DNA of 35,336 nucleotides from NCBI GenBank assembly GCA_016931965.1, contig JAFGDT010000120.1, forward strand, positions 1 through 35,336. Reading direction: 5' to 3'. The notes beneath the pieces are model-generated. The model was given only the letters and a program-made list of their open reading frames with translations. It was not told the DNA's origin and made no database searches. Both the position numbers and the translations under genes were made by a program. Of this stretch, positions 17,323 through 27,438 are shown one piece after another. Numbering within the stretch: position 1 is the stretch's first letter; the number at the start of each line of letters is the position of its first letter. The stretch is from a bacterium (GTDB taxonomy: Bacteria; Zhuqueibacterota; QNDG01; DSAB01).

Positions 17323-18681
17323 CTAGTTGATTTTATAACTTTTTAATTTCTCACGTAATGTTGATCGCGAAATATCCAATATCCTTGCTGCCTGGGATTT
17401 GTTTCCATTGACCAGTTTTAAGATTTCAAGTATGTGATGTTTTTCCATCTCATGAAGAGAGACTTTACCAATCGAAGGTTTGGGTGTTATGATCTGCTCT
17501 CCTCCATTGCGTAACTCCAGAGGTAGATACTCTGATGTTAAAACAGAGTCTTTACACAGAATGACAGCCCGCTCAATAACATTTTTCAATTCACGGATAT
17601 TCCCAGGCCATGGATAGGATAATAGCAGTTCAGCAGTTTTAGAATCAATTTTATGAACATTCCGATTGAATTCTTTATTGTATTCCTGTAAAAAGAATTT
17701 TGTTAAGAGAAGAATATCTTCGCGCCTTTCGCGTAAAGGTGGAATGATAATTTCCATCACTTTTAATCGATAAAAGAGATCATCACGGAATTCTTTATTT
17801 CGAACCAATTCATTTAAATCTGTATTGGTGGCTGCCATAACCCTCACATCAATTTTAATATCGGATACACCGCCAATACGTCGAAACGTTTGGGATTCAA
17901 TTACTCTGAGAATTTTAGGTTGAAGGTTGAGTTTCATGCTCGATATTTCATCTAAAAAAATAGTACCTCCGTTGGCCAATTCGAACAATCCCTTTTTCAT
18001 CGTTTTTGCGTCGGTAAAGGCGCCCTTTTCATGACCAAATAATTCACTTTCCAGTAGGTTATCGGGAATAGCGCTGCAATTGAGTTTAATAAATGGTTTG
18101 TCTGCCCTATGTCCGTTATAATGGATTGCGTTTGCTACCAATTCCTTCCCAGTCCCACTTTCTCCTTGAATGAGAACAGATGTTTTGGGTGTTTCGGCAA
18201 CGATTTTGATTAAATCACGCACTTCTTTAATAGCAGGACTTTCTCCATAAATCGCATCATTTGGATAGCGGTGTTCATGTTCACGCTTGAAACGTGCCAC
18301 CTCTCTCTTGAGTTTGTGTGTTTCAAGGGCTTTTTTAACCACCAGTTTGAGCTCATCCAGTTCGAATGGTTTCATTAAATAATCATACGCACCTTTTTTC
18401 ATGGCTTCGATGGCTGGTTTTGCATCGGTCAGTGCAGACATCATCAAGATCAGAATATCAGGGTCCATTTCTTTCATCCGAATCAGCACATCGATACCCC
18501 CCATCTTGGGCAGTTTTAAGTCCAAAAGCACTAGATCGATCAATTCACTCTGAAAAAGTGATATTCCTTCTTCACCTGTTGTTGATGTGAATATACCATA
18601 ACCTTCTTTTTTTAATACCTTGGAAATGGTGAAAAGTAAATCATCATTGTCTTCAATAATTAGAATCTTCTCATTTTCCAT
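17323..18681 (-). CDS. NtrC-family sigma-54-dependent response regulator
   Basis: 452 residues in three parts. The receiver (1-120) has phospho-acceptor D54 in LLDLKLPKM and Lys in LMKPFE. The AAA+ domain (about 145-375) has Walker A GESGTGKE (173-180), Walker B GGTIFLDEI and arginine-finger region FRDDLFYRL. A C-terminal Fis-type helix-turn-helix follows (about 410-450, AARILDISRSTLREKL). The sigma-54 contact loop reads GAFTDA (220-225) rather than the commonest GAFTGA. It activates sigma-54 promoters when phosphorylated, by family. ATG 18681 has AGGAGA at 6 bases and lies 2 bp after the NtrB-like kinase, the standard kinase-regulator pair. Target promoters are not evident in this window. 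Confidence 0.95.
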   Translation of the reverse strand: MENEKILIIEDNDDLLFTISKVLKKEGYGIFTSTTGEEGISLFQSELIDLVLLDLKLPKMGGIDVLIRMKEMDPDILILMMSALTDAKPAIEAMKKGAYDYLMKPFELDELKLVVKKALETHKLKREVARFKREHEHRYPNDAIYGESPAIKEVRDLIKIVAETPKTSVLIQGESGTGKELVANAIHYNGHRADKPFIKLNCSAIPDNLLESELFGHEKGAFTDAKTMKKGLFELANGGTIFLDEISSMKLNLQPKILRVIESQTFRRIGGVSDIKIDVRVMAATNTDLNELVRNKEFRDDLFYRLKVMEIIIPPLRERREDILLLTKFFLQEYNKEFNRNVHKIDSKTAELLLSYPWPGNIRELKNVIERAVILCKDSVLTSEYLPLELRNGGEQIITPKPSIGKVSLHEMEKHHILEILKLVNGNKSQAARILDISRSTLREKLKSYKIN

Positions 18682-18683
18682 AC

Positions 18684-20591
18684 TTAATCTCCTGTCGGCA
18701 AAGTAATCTTGAATGATGTACCACTTCCAATTCGGCTTTCAACACGAATATCACCTTGATGTTCTTCTACGATACGATAGACAATGGACAATCCCAAACC
18801 CGTACCATTTGATTTAGTCGTAAAAAAGGGATCAAAAATAGTCTCTAATTTATCATAATCGATACCTGTTCCGGTATCTGATACAATGATTTCGACATGG
18901 GAACCGTTCATAAATTTGTTTTTACTTTTGTTATTTCGCTGAATGATTCCTTTTTCTGATTTTCCTATACGGTTAGCTGAAATGGTTAATGTACCTCCTG
19001 ATGGCATGGCTTCTACTGCATTGAGGATAAGATTTAGAAATACTTGTTGAAATTGCTGAGAATCGATCATAAGCTTAGGAATATCGGGGTGAAAGTTTTC
19101 ATGGTAAGTAATACCACTATTTGTCAATCTTTTTGATACGAGAGTGATCACTTCACGGAGGATTTCAGACAATTGATGTTGTTTCCGATTGGGGGGTTTT
19201 GGTCGTGCATAGGCAAAAAACGTTTTTAATAAATCATCCAGTCGGTTTACCTGGCGTACGATTCGTGTTAAATATTCTCTTCGCGGATCGTTTTCATCGA
19301 ATTCTTCATCACAGGCTTGTGCCATGGTTTTAATACCGGCAAGTGGATTTTTAATCTCATGGGCAATTCCTGAAGCCAGAACGCCTAATGAAGCCAAACG
19401 ATCCATTCGGATCACTTCCGACTGCATCTGTTTCAGTTGGGAAATATCCCTGAATGAAATGATGGTTCCCACTTTCTTACGTTGGTTGTTGATTCGATTG
19501 GTTGTTGTAAATCCAATCGCTATTTTCTTTCCCGTTTTGATTGTAAGTTCTGTTTCACGGCTGTAAGGTAATGTTCCTGGTAAGGGTGATTTTGATAATA
19601 AGAAAGCAACTTCTTCAGGTTTGAGAACCGATTTGATCTGTTTCCCAATAACCGATCGTGCTTTCCAACCCAATATTTTTTCTCCACCCGCATTTAACGA
19701 AGTGATATGCCCTTCTAAATCGGTTGTCAAAAGACCCGCTTCCATACTTTGAATAATACTCTCGTTAAAATTTTTCAGATCGAGTATTTCTCGCTCCATT
19801 TTTTTCTGCTCAGTGACGTCACGAGCAATACCAATCGATCCGACTATTTTACCTCGCTCAATGATTGGCGAAATATTAAAGGATAACATTGAAGATCGAT
19901 TTGAATTACCGAGTATTTTCGCTTCAAAAATGCGAGCCCGTCCCTGATAGGCCATTTGGTAATGTTCGGATGCTGAAGGACGATCAGCGGGATCAATGAG
20001 TGATAAGAATTTTTCACCCAACCATTTGTCTTTTTCCCAGCCTGTTAAGGAATGAAAACGATTGTTTAAATCAGAAAATCTTCCCTTATCATCCAAGCGA
20101 AAAATAAAATCATTAACATTCTCCAACAGATCGCGGTATCGGTATTCCGAGCGTTTCACTTCTTGTCGCAAATTGCGATTTTTCCGATTGATTTCATTGG
20201 CCATGATAAAATTTTCCAAAATTTCTCCTAGCTCACGATCACTGAAGGGTTTTGAAAACCAACCCATCAATCCCAAATCAAAACATATTTTGCTGTATTT
20301 GGTGCGTGTTTCTTGATCGGAAAGAAATAAAAAGGGTATGTGCCGATATTCACCAAATTCTATATCGTTCATAAATTTATGGAGAAGAGATCTACCATCG
20401 AGATCTGTAGTATGAAACTCTGAAATAATCAGATGTGGCTGGATTTCTTTGATGAGATATAAACCCTCTTGGCCTGATGAAACACGAACGATGTGTGTAT
20501 GATAATGCATGGATACCTTTTTTAATAGATTGGTAATCCTGGGATCCGGATCAATATGCAAGATGATTTTTTTGTTACTCGCTGAATTCAT
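18684..20591 (-). CDS. NtrB-like histidine kinase with N-terminal pseudo-receiver
   Basis: 635-residue soluble sensor kinase. Order: receiver-like domain (about 7-130), two PAS domains (about 147-262 and 270-390), HisKA with H411 (GIAHEIKNPLAG), and HATPase with N box (NLILNAVEA, about 519-527), G1 (DTGTGI, 572-577) and G2 (GTGLGLS, 596-602). In the receiver the phospho-acceptor position holds Glu58 (LIISEFHTTDLDG) instead of Asp, while the acidic pocket IDPDP and Lys in FSKPFS remain, so it looks like a permanently 'on' or binding-only receiver. No membrane segments. It is followed 2 bp later by the NtrC-type gene, its likely target. ATG 20591 has no clear ribosome binding site. Confidence 0.94.
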   Translation of the reverse strand: MNSASNKKIILHIDPDPRITNLLKKVSMHYHTHIVRVSSGQEGLYLIKEIQPHLIISEFHTTDLDGRSLLHKFMNDIEFGEYRHIPFLFLSDQETRTKYSKICFDLGLMGWFSKPFSDRELGEILENFIMANEINRKNRNLRQEVKRSEYRYRDLLENVNDFIFRLDDKGRFSDLNNRFHSLTGWEKDKWLGEKFLSLIDPADRPSASEHYQMAYQGRARIFEAKILGNSNRSSMLSFNISPIIERGKIVGSIGIARDVTEQKKMEREILDLKNFNESIIQSMEAGLLTTDLEGHITSLNAGGEKILGWKARSVIGKQIKSVLKPEEVAFLLSKSPLPGTLPYSRETELTIKTGKKIAIGFTTTNRINNQRKKVGTIISFRDISQLKQMQSEVIRMDRLASLGVLASGIAHEIKNPLAGIKTMAQACDEEFDENDPRREYLTRIVRQVNRLDDLLKTFFAYARPKPPNRKQHQLSEILREVITLVSKRLTNSGITYHENFHPDIPKLMIDSQQFQQVFLNLILNAVEAMPSGGTLTISANRIGKSEKGIIQRNNKSKNKFMNGSHVEIIVSDTGTGIDYDKLETIFDPFFTTKSNGTGLGLSIVYRIVEEHQGDIRVESRIGSGTSFKITLPTGD

Positions 20592-20616
20592 ATTTTAAAT
20601 GTATTTATTATTTCAA

Positions 20617-22737
20617 TTAAATAACATCGGCTTTTTGTAAAGTAAAACTGAAAACCGATCCCACACCAAAGCGACTCGATACATTGATTGTACCACCATG
20701 TCTCTCAATGATTTCCTTTGAAAGAGACAATCCCAGTCCCGATCCTTCAACCTCGTCACTACCTTCTAAATCGGTAACACGATAAAATTTATTAAATATT
20801 TTAGGGAGGGCCTCCTCAGGAATGCCATACCCATTATCGACAACATTCACCAGAATAGTATCATCTTGTTCCTTGACCTCAATTCCAATTTTTGAACGGG
20901 GAGGACTGTATTTAATGGCATTGCTGAAAAGATTCAGTAATACCTGTTCAATCATATCTTGATCACCGAGTGCCGGCGATAATCGTTCTGGAATTTCTTG
21001 AATCACTCGGATCTGTTTTTTTTCTGCCTGACCTTTATAAATATCAACAATTTTATTGACAACTTGTTTCAGATTAAAGGGATTCAGTCTGATTTCAGTC
21101 CGTCCAGCTTCCAACCGGGAGATATCTAAAAATTTATTGATCAAATCGGTTAAACGTGTCGATTCTGCAAGAATAACCTTTGCATACTCCTCCGCCTTTG
21201 GATCTTTCAATTTGGCATCCAATAGCAATTCACTAAAACCATATATTGAGGTTAGTGGGGATTTTAACTCATGAGCCACCATTGAAACCAATTCAGTCTT
21301 GATCTGATCCGCTTCCTTCACCTTTGTCACATCTCGGATGACAGTCACCACACCAACCAGTTTATCCTCTTGGTTTTGGATTCTGGCTGCGTTGGCTTGA
21401 AATATTTTTTTCTCATGTTCTTGTACAATTGAAAACGAAAATTCTGCCGAACTTTGCGCTTGACCATCCTTTACTTCCTGCAGTAATGCAATAAGATGTT
21501 GATTTTGTATATGTTTTTGAATTGGTTTTTGTAGCACCTCTTTTTCGTTGAGTCCGAACCATTTTTCGGCTACGGAGTTGATCACAAGAATACGATCTTG
21601 AGAATCGGTTACCACAACGCCATCTGCAATATTTCGCAATATTGTTTCTGTCTTATTTTTTTCATTGACGATTTCGCCGATGTCAATTTTTTGTAGGTTG
21701 TACATTTCTTCCGCCATATAGTTGAAAATTTTTACGAGACGGTTCAAGTTGTGATTGTTGGAAGGGGGAATTTGATTTTCAAATTTGCCCCGGGCAACTT
21801 CGGTGACCGTTTCAATGAGCTGTATAAAGGGTTTATCGATCCACCTCGACAATAAGAGTCCAGCTAAAATAATTAAGGGAATCCCCAGCGCAAGAACTAT
21901 AAACAGATCGGTTTTCAGAAAAGGGATTGGTTTGCTTTGAATGATGCGGGTTCTCTCCAATTGGAGTCTCCAAGGCAAATGATCAAAGTAAGAGAACAAT
22001 AGATCAACATTGTTTTCATCAGTAACATTGTTTGATTTCGAGATCTTGTTTAAGGTAACCATTATATTTTCATCTGAATCCAAGAGTGCTACAGATTCCC
22101 CGTCCTGAAGAATCGTTTGTAGTAAATCGGGAATATCATCAAGTTTTATTTTTGCTTCAATTATCTCTATCGGATCTAAATTTAATGAAGAGAGACCGAT
22201 CGATATGATTGGAAAACCGAAAATCTGATGATCGAATATGGGACCAAGAAATGAAGGTTGATTCACTTGATTCAAAGCTGATTCATCTTGAAAAATATAA
22301 TTATATAAATTTTGACGATCATCCTCAGACATTTGAGTTACCATCTCATTCTCCAGAAAACTACTCTGGACAACACGGATCGGCCATCTCTTATTTTCAA
22401 TCCAGACGGAGATGCATACGATTTTTTCATTCTCTGAAATCCATGATTCTAATAAGCGGTTTATATCAGATTCATCGGATGGAAGAATAGAAATCAGATT
22501 GTTCAATCGTTCAATCCATTGAAAATACACCTTATTTTCGATTATGGATGAGAGTAGTCGTGAACGATTCAGAGATTGATCGTCGGACGGGGATAGAAGA
22601 CTTTGGGAAGAGCCATCTTTGCGAAAATACCAAACCGGTGCCAACAGTAGGAAAATAAGGACAAATAGGCATATCCATATTTTGACTAAAAGTTGAATGT
22701 TATATTTGTATTTCATTTTTTTTACCATGATTTCCAT
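20617..22737 (-). CDS. PhoR-type membrane sensor histidine kinase
   Basis: 706 residues. TM1 (about 17-38), an extracytoplasmic sensor region of about 235 residues (Cache-like by size; not certain), TM2 (about 277-298), HAMP linker (about 296-350), PAS (about 360-470), HisKA with H489 (SMVAHELKSPLTSI), and HATPase with N606, G1 DNGYGI (634-639) and G2 GSGLGLS. All kinase motifs are intact, so it should be active. It follows the diguanylate cyclase by 7 bp and precedes the NtrB-like kinase by 25 bp, with no partner DNA-binding regulator of its own (PhoB type) nearby. The ATG could be 22737 or, less likely, 22728 or 22716. Confidence 0.94.
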   Translation of the reverse strand: MEIMVKKMKYKYNIQLLVKIWICLFVLIFLLLAPVWYFRKDGSSQSLLSPSDDQSLNRSRLLSSIIENKVYFQWIERLNNLISILPSDESDINRLLESWISENEKIVCISVWIENKRWPIRVVQSSFLENEMVTQMSEDDRQNLYNYIFQDESALNQVNQPSFLGPIFDHQIFGFPIISIGLSSLNLDPIEIIEAKIKLDDIPDLLQTILQDGESVALLDSDENIMVTLNKISKSNNVTDENNVDLLFSYFDHLPWRLQLERTRIIQSKPIPFLKTDLFIVLALGIPLIILAGLLLSRWIDKPFIQLIETVTEVARGKFENQIPPSNNHNLNRLVKIFNYMAEEMYNLQKIDIGEIVNEKNKTETILRNIADGVVVTDSQDRILVINSVAEKWFGLNEKEVLQKPIQKHIQNQHLIALLQEVKDGQAQSSAEFSFSIVQEHEKKIFQANAARIQNQEDKLVGVVTVIRDVTKVKEADQIKTELVSMVAHELKSPLTSIYGFSELLLDAKLKDPKAEEYAKVILAESTRLTDLINKFLDISRLEAGRTEIRLNPFNLKQVVNKIVDIYKGQAEKKQIRVIQEIPERLSPALGDQDMIEQVLLNLFSNAIKYSPPRSKIGIEVKEQDDTILVNVVDNGYGIPEEALPKIFNKFYRVTDLEGSDEVEGSGLGLSLSKEIIERHGGTINVSSRFGVGSVFSFTLQKADVI

Positions 22738-22744
22738 TTAAAAA

Positions 22745-23677
22745 TTAGATGGTAATCACACGATTTCTACCACTTTTTTTGGCTCGGTACAAGGCCTTAT
22801 CTGTAAGTTTGATCAGTGTCTCTTCATCATCCGTGTCTTGCGGGAAGGAAGCAACACCCACACTCACTGTGACCCGTTTGTCAGGCAGTTTTTCCTCATG
22901 GGGAAAGGAAGTTTGTTCGACGAGGCGTCTTATTTTTTCAGCAACCGTTTTGGCTGCTTTTTTATCCGTACCGGGTAGTATTAGTACAAACTCCTCTCCC
23001 CCATACCGTGCGAGACAATCGACATCTCGAATGTTTTGGTAAACGCGTTTGGCAAACAGTTTCAGTACTTTGTCTCCATTCGGATGGCCAAAAAGATCGT
23101 TATAGACTTTAAAGTGATCAAAATCCATGATGAGCAAAGAAACGGGAAGGTTAAACCGCCTCGATCGTGAGATCTCCTGGCGGAGCTGTTGACGAAAAGC
23201 CCTGTAATTGTATAGACTGGTCAATCCGTCCGTTACTGCTAATTTTCGAAGTTTTGTTTTCGCTTTTTCGAGTTCATTCACTTTCAGTTCAAGTGCTTCA
23301 TGCAGTCTTTTGATACGAAGCAATGATTTGATACGGGTCAGCAGTTCAACCCGATTGATTGGTTTTTGGATAAAATCGTCAGCTCCAACTTCAATTCCCT
23401 TTATTCTTTCTTCATTGCCGTGTAAGGCTGTGACCATAATGACCGGTATAAAACTGGTTACCTCCGAAGATTTCAATTTTCGACAAACTTCAAATCCATT
23501 CATATTGGGCAGAAGAACATCCAAGATAATCGCACTGGGCGGGTTTTCGGCCACCATTTTCAAGGCTTCTTCACCATTCTTGGCCAATTGAACTTTGTAC
23601 CCATCCGATGAAAGGTATGTTTTTAGCAGAAAACGGTTGTTTGTCTCATCCTCAACAACGAGAACCGTATGGATCAT
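22745..23677 (-). CDS. Receiver-GGDEF diguanylate cyclase (PleD-like)
   Basis: Makes cyclic di-GMP when its receiver is phosphorylated, by analogy with PleD/WspR. The receiver has an intact acidic pocket (VVEDE), phospho-Asp in IILDVLLPNMNG, Thr in MVTALHG and Lys in FIQKPI. After a short coiled linker comes the GGDEF domain with active-site RYGGEEF and the product-inhibition site RDVD exactly five residues before it, so it should be active and self-limiting. I chose ATG 23677 (310 residues); TTG 23686 is also possible, and neither has a clear Shine-Dalgarno. It is the first gene of the signalling operon, 161 bp from the promoter -10 box. Confidence 0.93.
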   Translation of the reverse strand: MIHTVLVVEDETNNRFLLKTYLSSDGYKVQLAKNGEEALKMVAENPPSAIILDVLLPNMNGFEVCRKLKSSEVTSFIPVIMVTALHGNEERIKGIEVGADDFIQKPINRVELLTRIKSLLRIKRLHEALELKVNELEKAKTKLRKLAVTDGLTSLYNYRAFRQQLRQEISRSRRFNLPVSLLIMDFDHFKVYNDLFGHPNGDKVLKLFAKRVYQNIRDVDCLARYGGEEFVLILPGTDKKAAKTVAEKIRRLVEQTSFPHEEKLPDKRVTVSVGVASFPQDTDDEETLIKLTDKALYRAKKSGRNRVITI

Positions 23678-23837
23678 TTCAGGCAATTCAAGAGACAGTG
23701 TTTCAGTTTTGTTTATCTTATTGATCGATTGATCTCCTTCATCCCATCAGAATATACACGATCATTTGTCTATTCATCGCGTAGCAAAAAAGAGCAACCA
23801 TCTATTTAAAAAGCACCTATGATTTATTTAATATAAT

Positions 23838-23866
23838 ATTATACTGAATTTCGATGTGCATTGCAA
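23838..23866 (-). promoter_or_regulatory. Sigma-70 promoter of the signalling operon
   Basis: TTGCAA (23866-23861), a 17-base spacer and a perfect TATAAT (23843-23838) on the minus strand. Transcription would start near 23831 and run through the diguanylate cyclase, both kinases and the NtrC-type regulator, whose gaps are 2-25 bp. Confidence 0.75.
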
Positions 23867-23870
23867 GAAG

Positions 23871-23888
23871 AAAAATCTCGAGATTTTT
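23871..23888 (-). terminator. Possible weak terminator after dnaE
   Basis: AAAAATCTCGAGATTTTT is an 18-bp perfect palindrome about 105 bp past the dnaE stop; read on the minus strand it ends in T5 followed by CTTCTT. The stem is AT-rich with only a four-base loop, so termination would be weak. It also sits just upstream of the signalling-operon -35 box and could instead be an operator. Confidence 0.35.
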
Positions 23889-23990
23889 TGGGGATTTGGC
23901 GCACTCAGGACAGCGTACTATTGGTTTGAAAATGGTTTTAATTTACTCACAGAATTGTTGAACAGTCTGGAACAAAATCAGAGTGAAGTA

Positions 23991-26900
23991 TTATCCTTCG
24001 ATCCAAACATTTTCTTTTCCAAGAATGGTTCGGAGATCGGTTAGGAGTTCAGGTTCTGGATTGATCAGAAATTTTTTTAAGCGGAGCAGCAGATCGGCCC
24101 CGTCAATATTTCGAATGTTGAGATAGGTCTGGCATGAACCTGGATACTTTGTTAAGAGGGTTTGGATACGATCCATTTCTCCATCGGCCAGTTTGCTTCT
24201 CTCAATATTTAATGAGAGTCGTTTTGTGTAACGATTTCTTGCCTCTTCCAATGGGATTATATCGGTAGCCAGTATCGAGGCCTCTTCTTGATCACCGCGA
24301 CGGTCCAGATTGCCCACAACGACAACCATCCGCTCATTCTGAATCAAATGGCGGAATTTTTCGTAAGGATCGGAAAACACAATCACACGAACCAAACCTG
24401 TAAAATCCTCAAGTGTAAAAAATGCCATGGATTTATCGCGGCGATCCAAACGGTTTCGAACACCTGTAATGATACCGCAAAGTCGTATGGTTTGCCCACT
24501 CCGTGTTATGGCAATTTTTTCTATCTTCGGATTTGCAAATGCATTGACCTCATCTTCATATTTCAGTAGTGGATGTCCAGAAATATAAAAGCCGAGGAGT
24601 TCCTTTTCTTTCCGGAGTGTTTCCGATTGGGACCAGGGATCGATCTGCGGCAATTCCGGATACAATTCGGGGGACGATGTCGTTTCACCAAAAATCGACG
24701 TTTGTCCCATGTCTCTATTCTGTTGTGTTGACTGCGCAAGTCCAACCACTTTCATACAGACAGCCATTTTTTGAGCTCGGTTGCCTTCCAATGAATCCAT
24801 GGCACCGACTTGAATGAGGCTCTCGATAACCTTTTTATTAACAAGCCGCAAATTTACATTTTGACAAAAGTCATAAATGGTTTTAAATCGACCTATGCGC
24901 TCCCTACCCTTGATGATGCATTCAATGGCGCCTTTACCGACATTTTTGACAGCTCCAAGACCGAACCGTATTCCTTTTTCCATAACCAGAAATTGGACAT
25001 AACTCTCGTTAACATCAGGAGGCAATATCTCGATTCCCATCCGTTTACATTCATCAATCAGAGTAACCACCCTGTCTGTGTTTCCCATTTCACTGGTTAA
25101 ATTCGAAGCCATAAACTCTCTGGGATAATGTGCTTTTAAATAGGCTGTTTGGTAGGCGACAATTGAATAACATGTAGAATGGGATTTGTTGAATCCATAA
25201 CCGGCAAATCGATCCATTAGATCGAAAATGCTGTTGGCGATCTCCTTTAAGACACCCTTTTTAATGGCGCCCCCTATGAAAGCTGCTCTTTGTTCCTGCA
25301 TCAGGTCTTGGCGCTTTTTGCCCATGGCCCTCCTGAGCAGATCGGCCTCTCCCAGACTGAATCCACCCAATTCACTGGCGATCTGAGTAACTTGCTCCTG
25401 ATATAGGATGATACCGTGTGTTTCTTCGAGGATTGGTTTTAAAAGTGGATGCAAATAGTGAACAGGTGTCTGGCCGTTTTTTCTGTTGATAAAATCGTTT
25501 ATCATCTCCATCGGCCCAGGTCGATAAAGTGCATTCATGGCGATCAGGTCTTCGATTTTATCGGGACAGAGTTTTTTTAGATATTCCCGCATGCCACTGC
25601 TTTCGAACTGGAAAACACCGACAGTCTCTCCGTTTGAAAAAATGCTATAGGTGTCGGGATCATCATAAGGAAGGGTCGCCATATCGATTTCGATCCCCTT
25701 TTCTTTGAGCAGTTTCACAGTATGGTCAATCACGGTTAATGTTCGCAGACCCAGAAAATCCATCTTAAGTAGGCCGATGTCAGCAAGTGATTTCATATCG
25801 TATTGTGTCGTTACATCCCCCTGAGACGATTTGAATATAGGAACAAAATGGGTCAACTCGTCCGGAGCAATCACAACACCAGCAGCATGCGTTGAAGCAT
25901 GTCTTGCCAATCCTTCCAAAACACGGCTATATTCGATCAATTTTTGATACCGTTCCTCTCTTTCACAGAGATCGCGCAGCTCGGTGACTTTTTTTAGAGC
26001 TGTATCCAGTGTCATCCCCACCTGCATGGGTATCATCTTTGCAATCTGATCGACTTCACCATAAGGAATTTTCAATACCCTACCAACATCCCGGATAACG
26101 CCTCTTGCATTCATGCTGCCAAAAGTGATAATCTGCGTCACATTCTTATTACCATATTTTTCTTTCACATAATCGATGATAGCGTCTCTTTTTTCATAGC
26201 AGAAATCGATATCAATATCGGGCATCGAAACGCGTTCGGGATTGAGAAATCGCTCAAAAAGGAGACCATAATGGATGGGATCAACTTCTGTTACACCCAA
26301 TGCGTAAGAAACAAGGCTACCTGCTGCCGATCCTCTTCCAGGTCCAACGGGAATGCTCTGACTTTTTGCGTATTCAATAAAATCCATCACGATAAGAAAA
26401 TAACCGGCATATCCCATCTTGTGAATAACTGAAAGTTCATATGCCAGTCGATTTTCAATCTCTTCCGTAACAACTGAATACCGCTTTTTTAATCCAATTC
26501 TTGCTTTCTTTTCGAGATATCCGTCCAATGAATCATTTGACTCATCATCTGGAATTGTATAATGCGGTAGATGGAGATCTTTAAAATCAAGCGCAACATG
26601 GCATTTGTCCATGATTTCCAATGACGTTTTTAAGACCTCCGGCATCTCTTTAAAAAGTGCTTCCATCTCTTTTGGCGATTTGAAATAGACTTGATCTGTG
26701 GAAAAGCGCATCCGTGTGGGATCGTCGCGATCTTTATTGGTCTGAATGCAAAGAAGAATATCATGTGCTTCTGCATGTTCTGGTTTTAGATAATGCGTAT
26801 CATTCGTAGCGACGATAGGTATGTCAAGTTCTTTTGAAATAGACCGAATCCCTTCGATGGCTGTTATCTCCTCTGGAATGCCATGATTTTGTATTTCAAG

Positions 26901-27422
26901 ATAGAAATTATCACCGAAGAGATTCCTGTAAAAGAGAGCAGCCCGTTTTGCCTCATTGTAATCTCCTTTAATAATATTGTAAGGAATTTCACCCTTCAAA
27001 CAAGCAGAGAGTGCAATCAATCCATCGGCATGTTTTTTAAGTATTTCTTTGTCTATTCGGGGCTTATAATAAAATCCCTCTAAGTAAGCAATTGAACTCA
27101 ATTGCATCAAATTTCTATACCCTTCAAGATTTCGAGAAAGGAGAATCAGATGGAAAGATGTCTCTTCGCCTCCCATTTTTTTTGACTTCTTCTCAAATCG
27201 GGATTGAGGCGCAACATAGGTTTCGATACCAATAATCGGTTTCAATCCCTTTTCAATAACGGCTTTATAAAAATGAATCGCCCCAAACATATTTCCGTGA
27301 TCGGTAATGGCAATCGCTTCCATTTGATACTTAACTGCCGTATCGACGAGATCTTCTATACGACATGCACCATCCAAAAGGCTGTAGTGTGTATGGTTGT
27401 GGAGATGCACAAATGAGGACAT
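23991..27422 (-). CDS. dnaE: DNA polymerase III alpha subunit (DnaE)
   Basis: 1143-residue replicative polymerase. N-terminal PHP domain ([22 protein letters not shown]), then the Pol3 catalytic core with [12 protein letters not shown] and the metal-binding MPDIDIDF (D402, D404), then helix-hairpin-helix and the beta-clamp/OB region ([14 protein letters not shown] and TLEDFTG). Length and order match DnaE1. Start ATG 27422. It lies 16 bp after dapL on the same strand. No epsilon-type exonuclease is fused; as in other DnaE1 enzymes, proofreading is probably supplied elsewhere or by the PHP domain. Confidence 0.97.
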   Translation of the reverse strand: MSSFVHLHNHTHYSLLDGACRIEDLVDTAVKYQMEAIAITDHGNMFGAIHFYKAVIEKGLKPIIGIETYVAPQSRFEKKSKKMGGEETSFHLILLSRNLEGYRNLMQLSSIAYLEGFYYKPRIDKEILKKHADGLIALSACLKGEIPYNIIKGDYNEAKRAALFYRNLFGDNFYLEIQNHGIPEEITAIEGIRSISKELDIPIVATNDTHYLKPEHAEAHDILLCIQTNKDRDDPTRMRFSTDQVYFKSPKEMEALFKEMPEVLKTSLEIMDKCHVALDFKDLHLPHYTIPDDESNDSLDGYLEKKARIGLKKRYSVVTEEIENRLAYELSVIHKMGYAGYFLIVMDFIEYAKSQSIPVGPGRGSAAGSLVSYALGVTEVDPIHYGLLFERFLNPERVSMPDIDIDFCYEKRDAIIDYVKEKYGNKNVTQIITFGSMNARGVIRDVGRVLKIPYGEVDQIAKMIPMQVGMTLDTALKKVTELRDLCEREERYQKLIEYSRVLEGLARHASTHAAGVVIAPDELTHFVPIFKSSQGDVTTQYDMKSLADIGLLKMDFLGLRTLTVIDHTVKLLKEKGIEIDMATLPYDDPDTYSIFSNGETVGVFQFESSGMREYLKKLCPDKIEDLIAMNALYRPGPMEMINDFINRKNGQTPVHYLHPLLKPILEETHGIILYQEQVTQIASELGGFSLGEADLLRRAMGKKRQDLMQEQRAAFIGGAIKKGVLKEIANSIFDLMDRFAGYGFNKSHSTCYSIVAYQTAYLKAHYPREFMASNLTSEMGNTDRVVTLIDECKRMGIEILPPDVNESYVQFLVMEKGIRFGLGAVKNVGKGAIECIIKGRERIGRFKTIYDFCQNVNLRLVNKKVIESLIQVGAMDSLEGNRAQKMAVCMKVVGLAQSTQQNRDMGQTSIFGETTSSPELYPELPQIDPWSQSETLRKEKELLGFYISGHPLLKYEDEVNAFANPKIEKIAITRSGQTIRLCGIITGVRNRLDRRDKSMAFFTLEDFTGLVRVIVFSDPYEKFRHLIQNERMVVVVGNLDRRGDQEEASILATDIIPLEEARNRYTKRLSLNIERSKLADGEMDRIQTLLTKYPGSCQTYLNIRNIDGADLLLRLKKFLINPEPELLTDLRTILGKENVWIEG

Positions 27423-27438
27423 AGGACCGTTCTTTTTA

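Larger units (their letters stand above)
23678..23990. other. Gap between dnaE and the signalling operon
   Basis: About 310 bp without a supported gene. It holds the promoter at 23838-23866 and a palindrome at 23871-23888 that may end dnaE transcription. A minus-strand AAGGAG at about 23730 has no usual start codon after it in the diguanylate cyclase frame, which is why that start remains uncertain. A short plus-strand frame here has no ribosome binding site or family resemblance. Confidence 0.6.
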
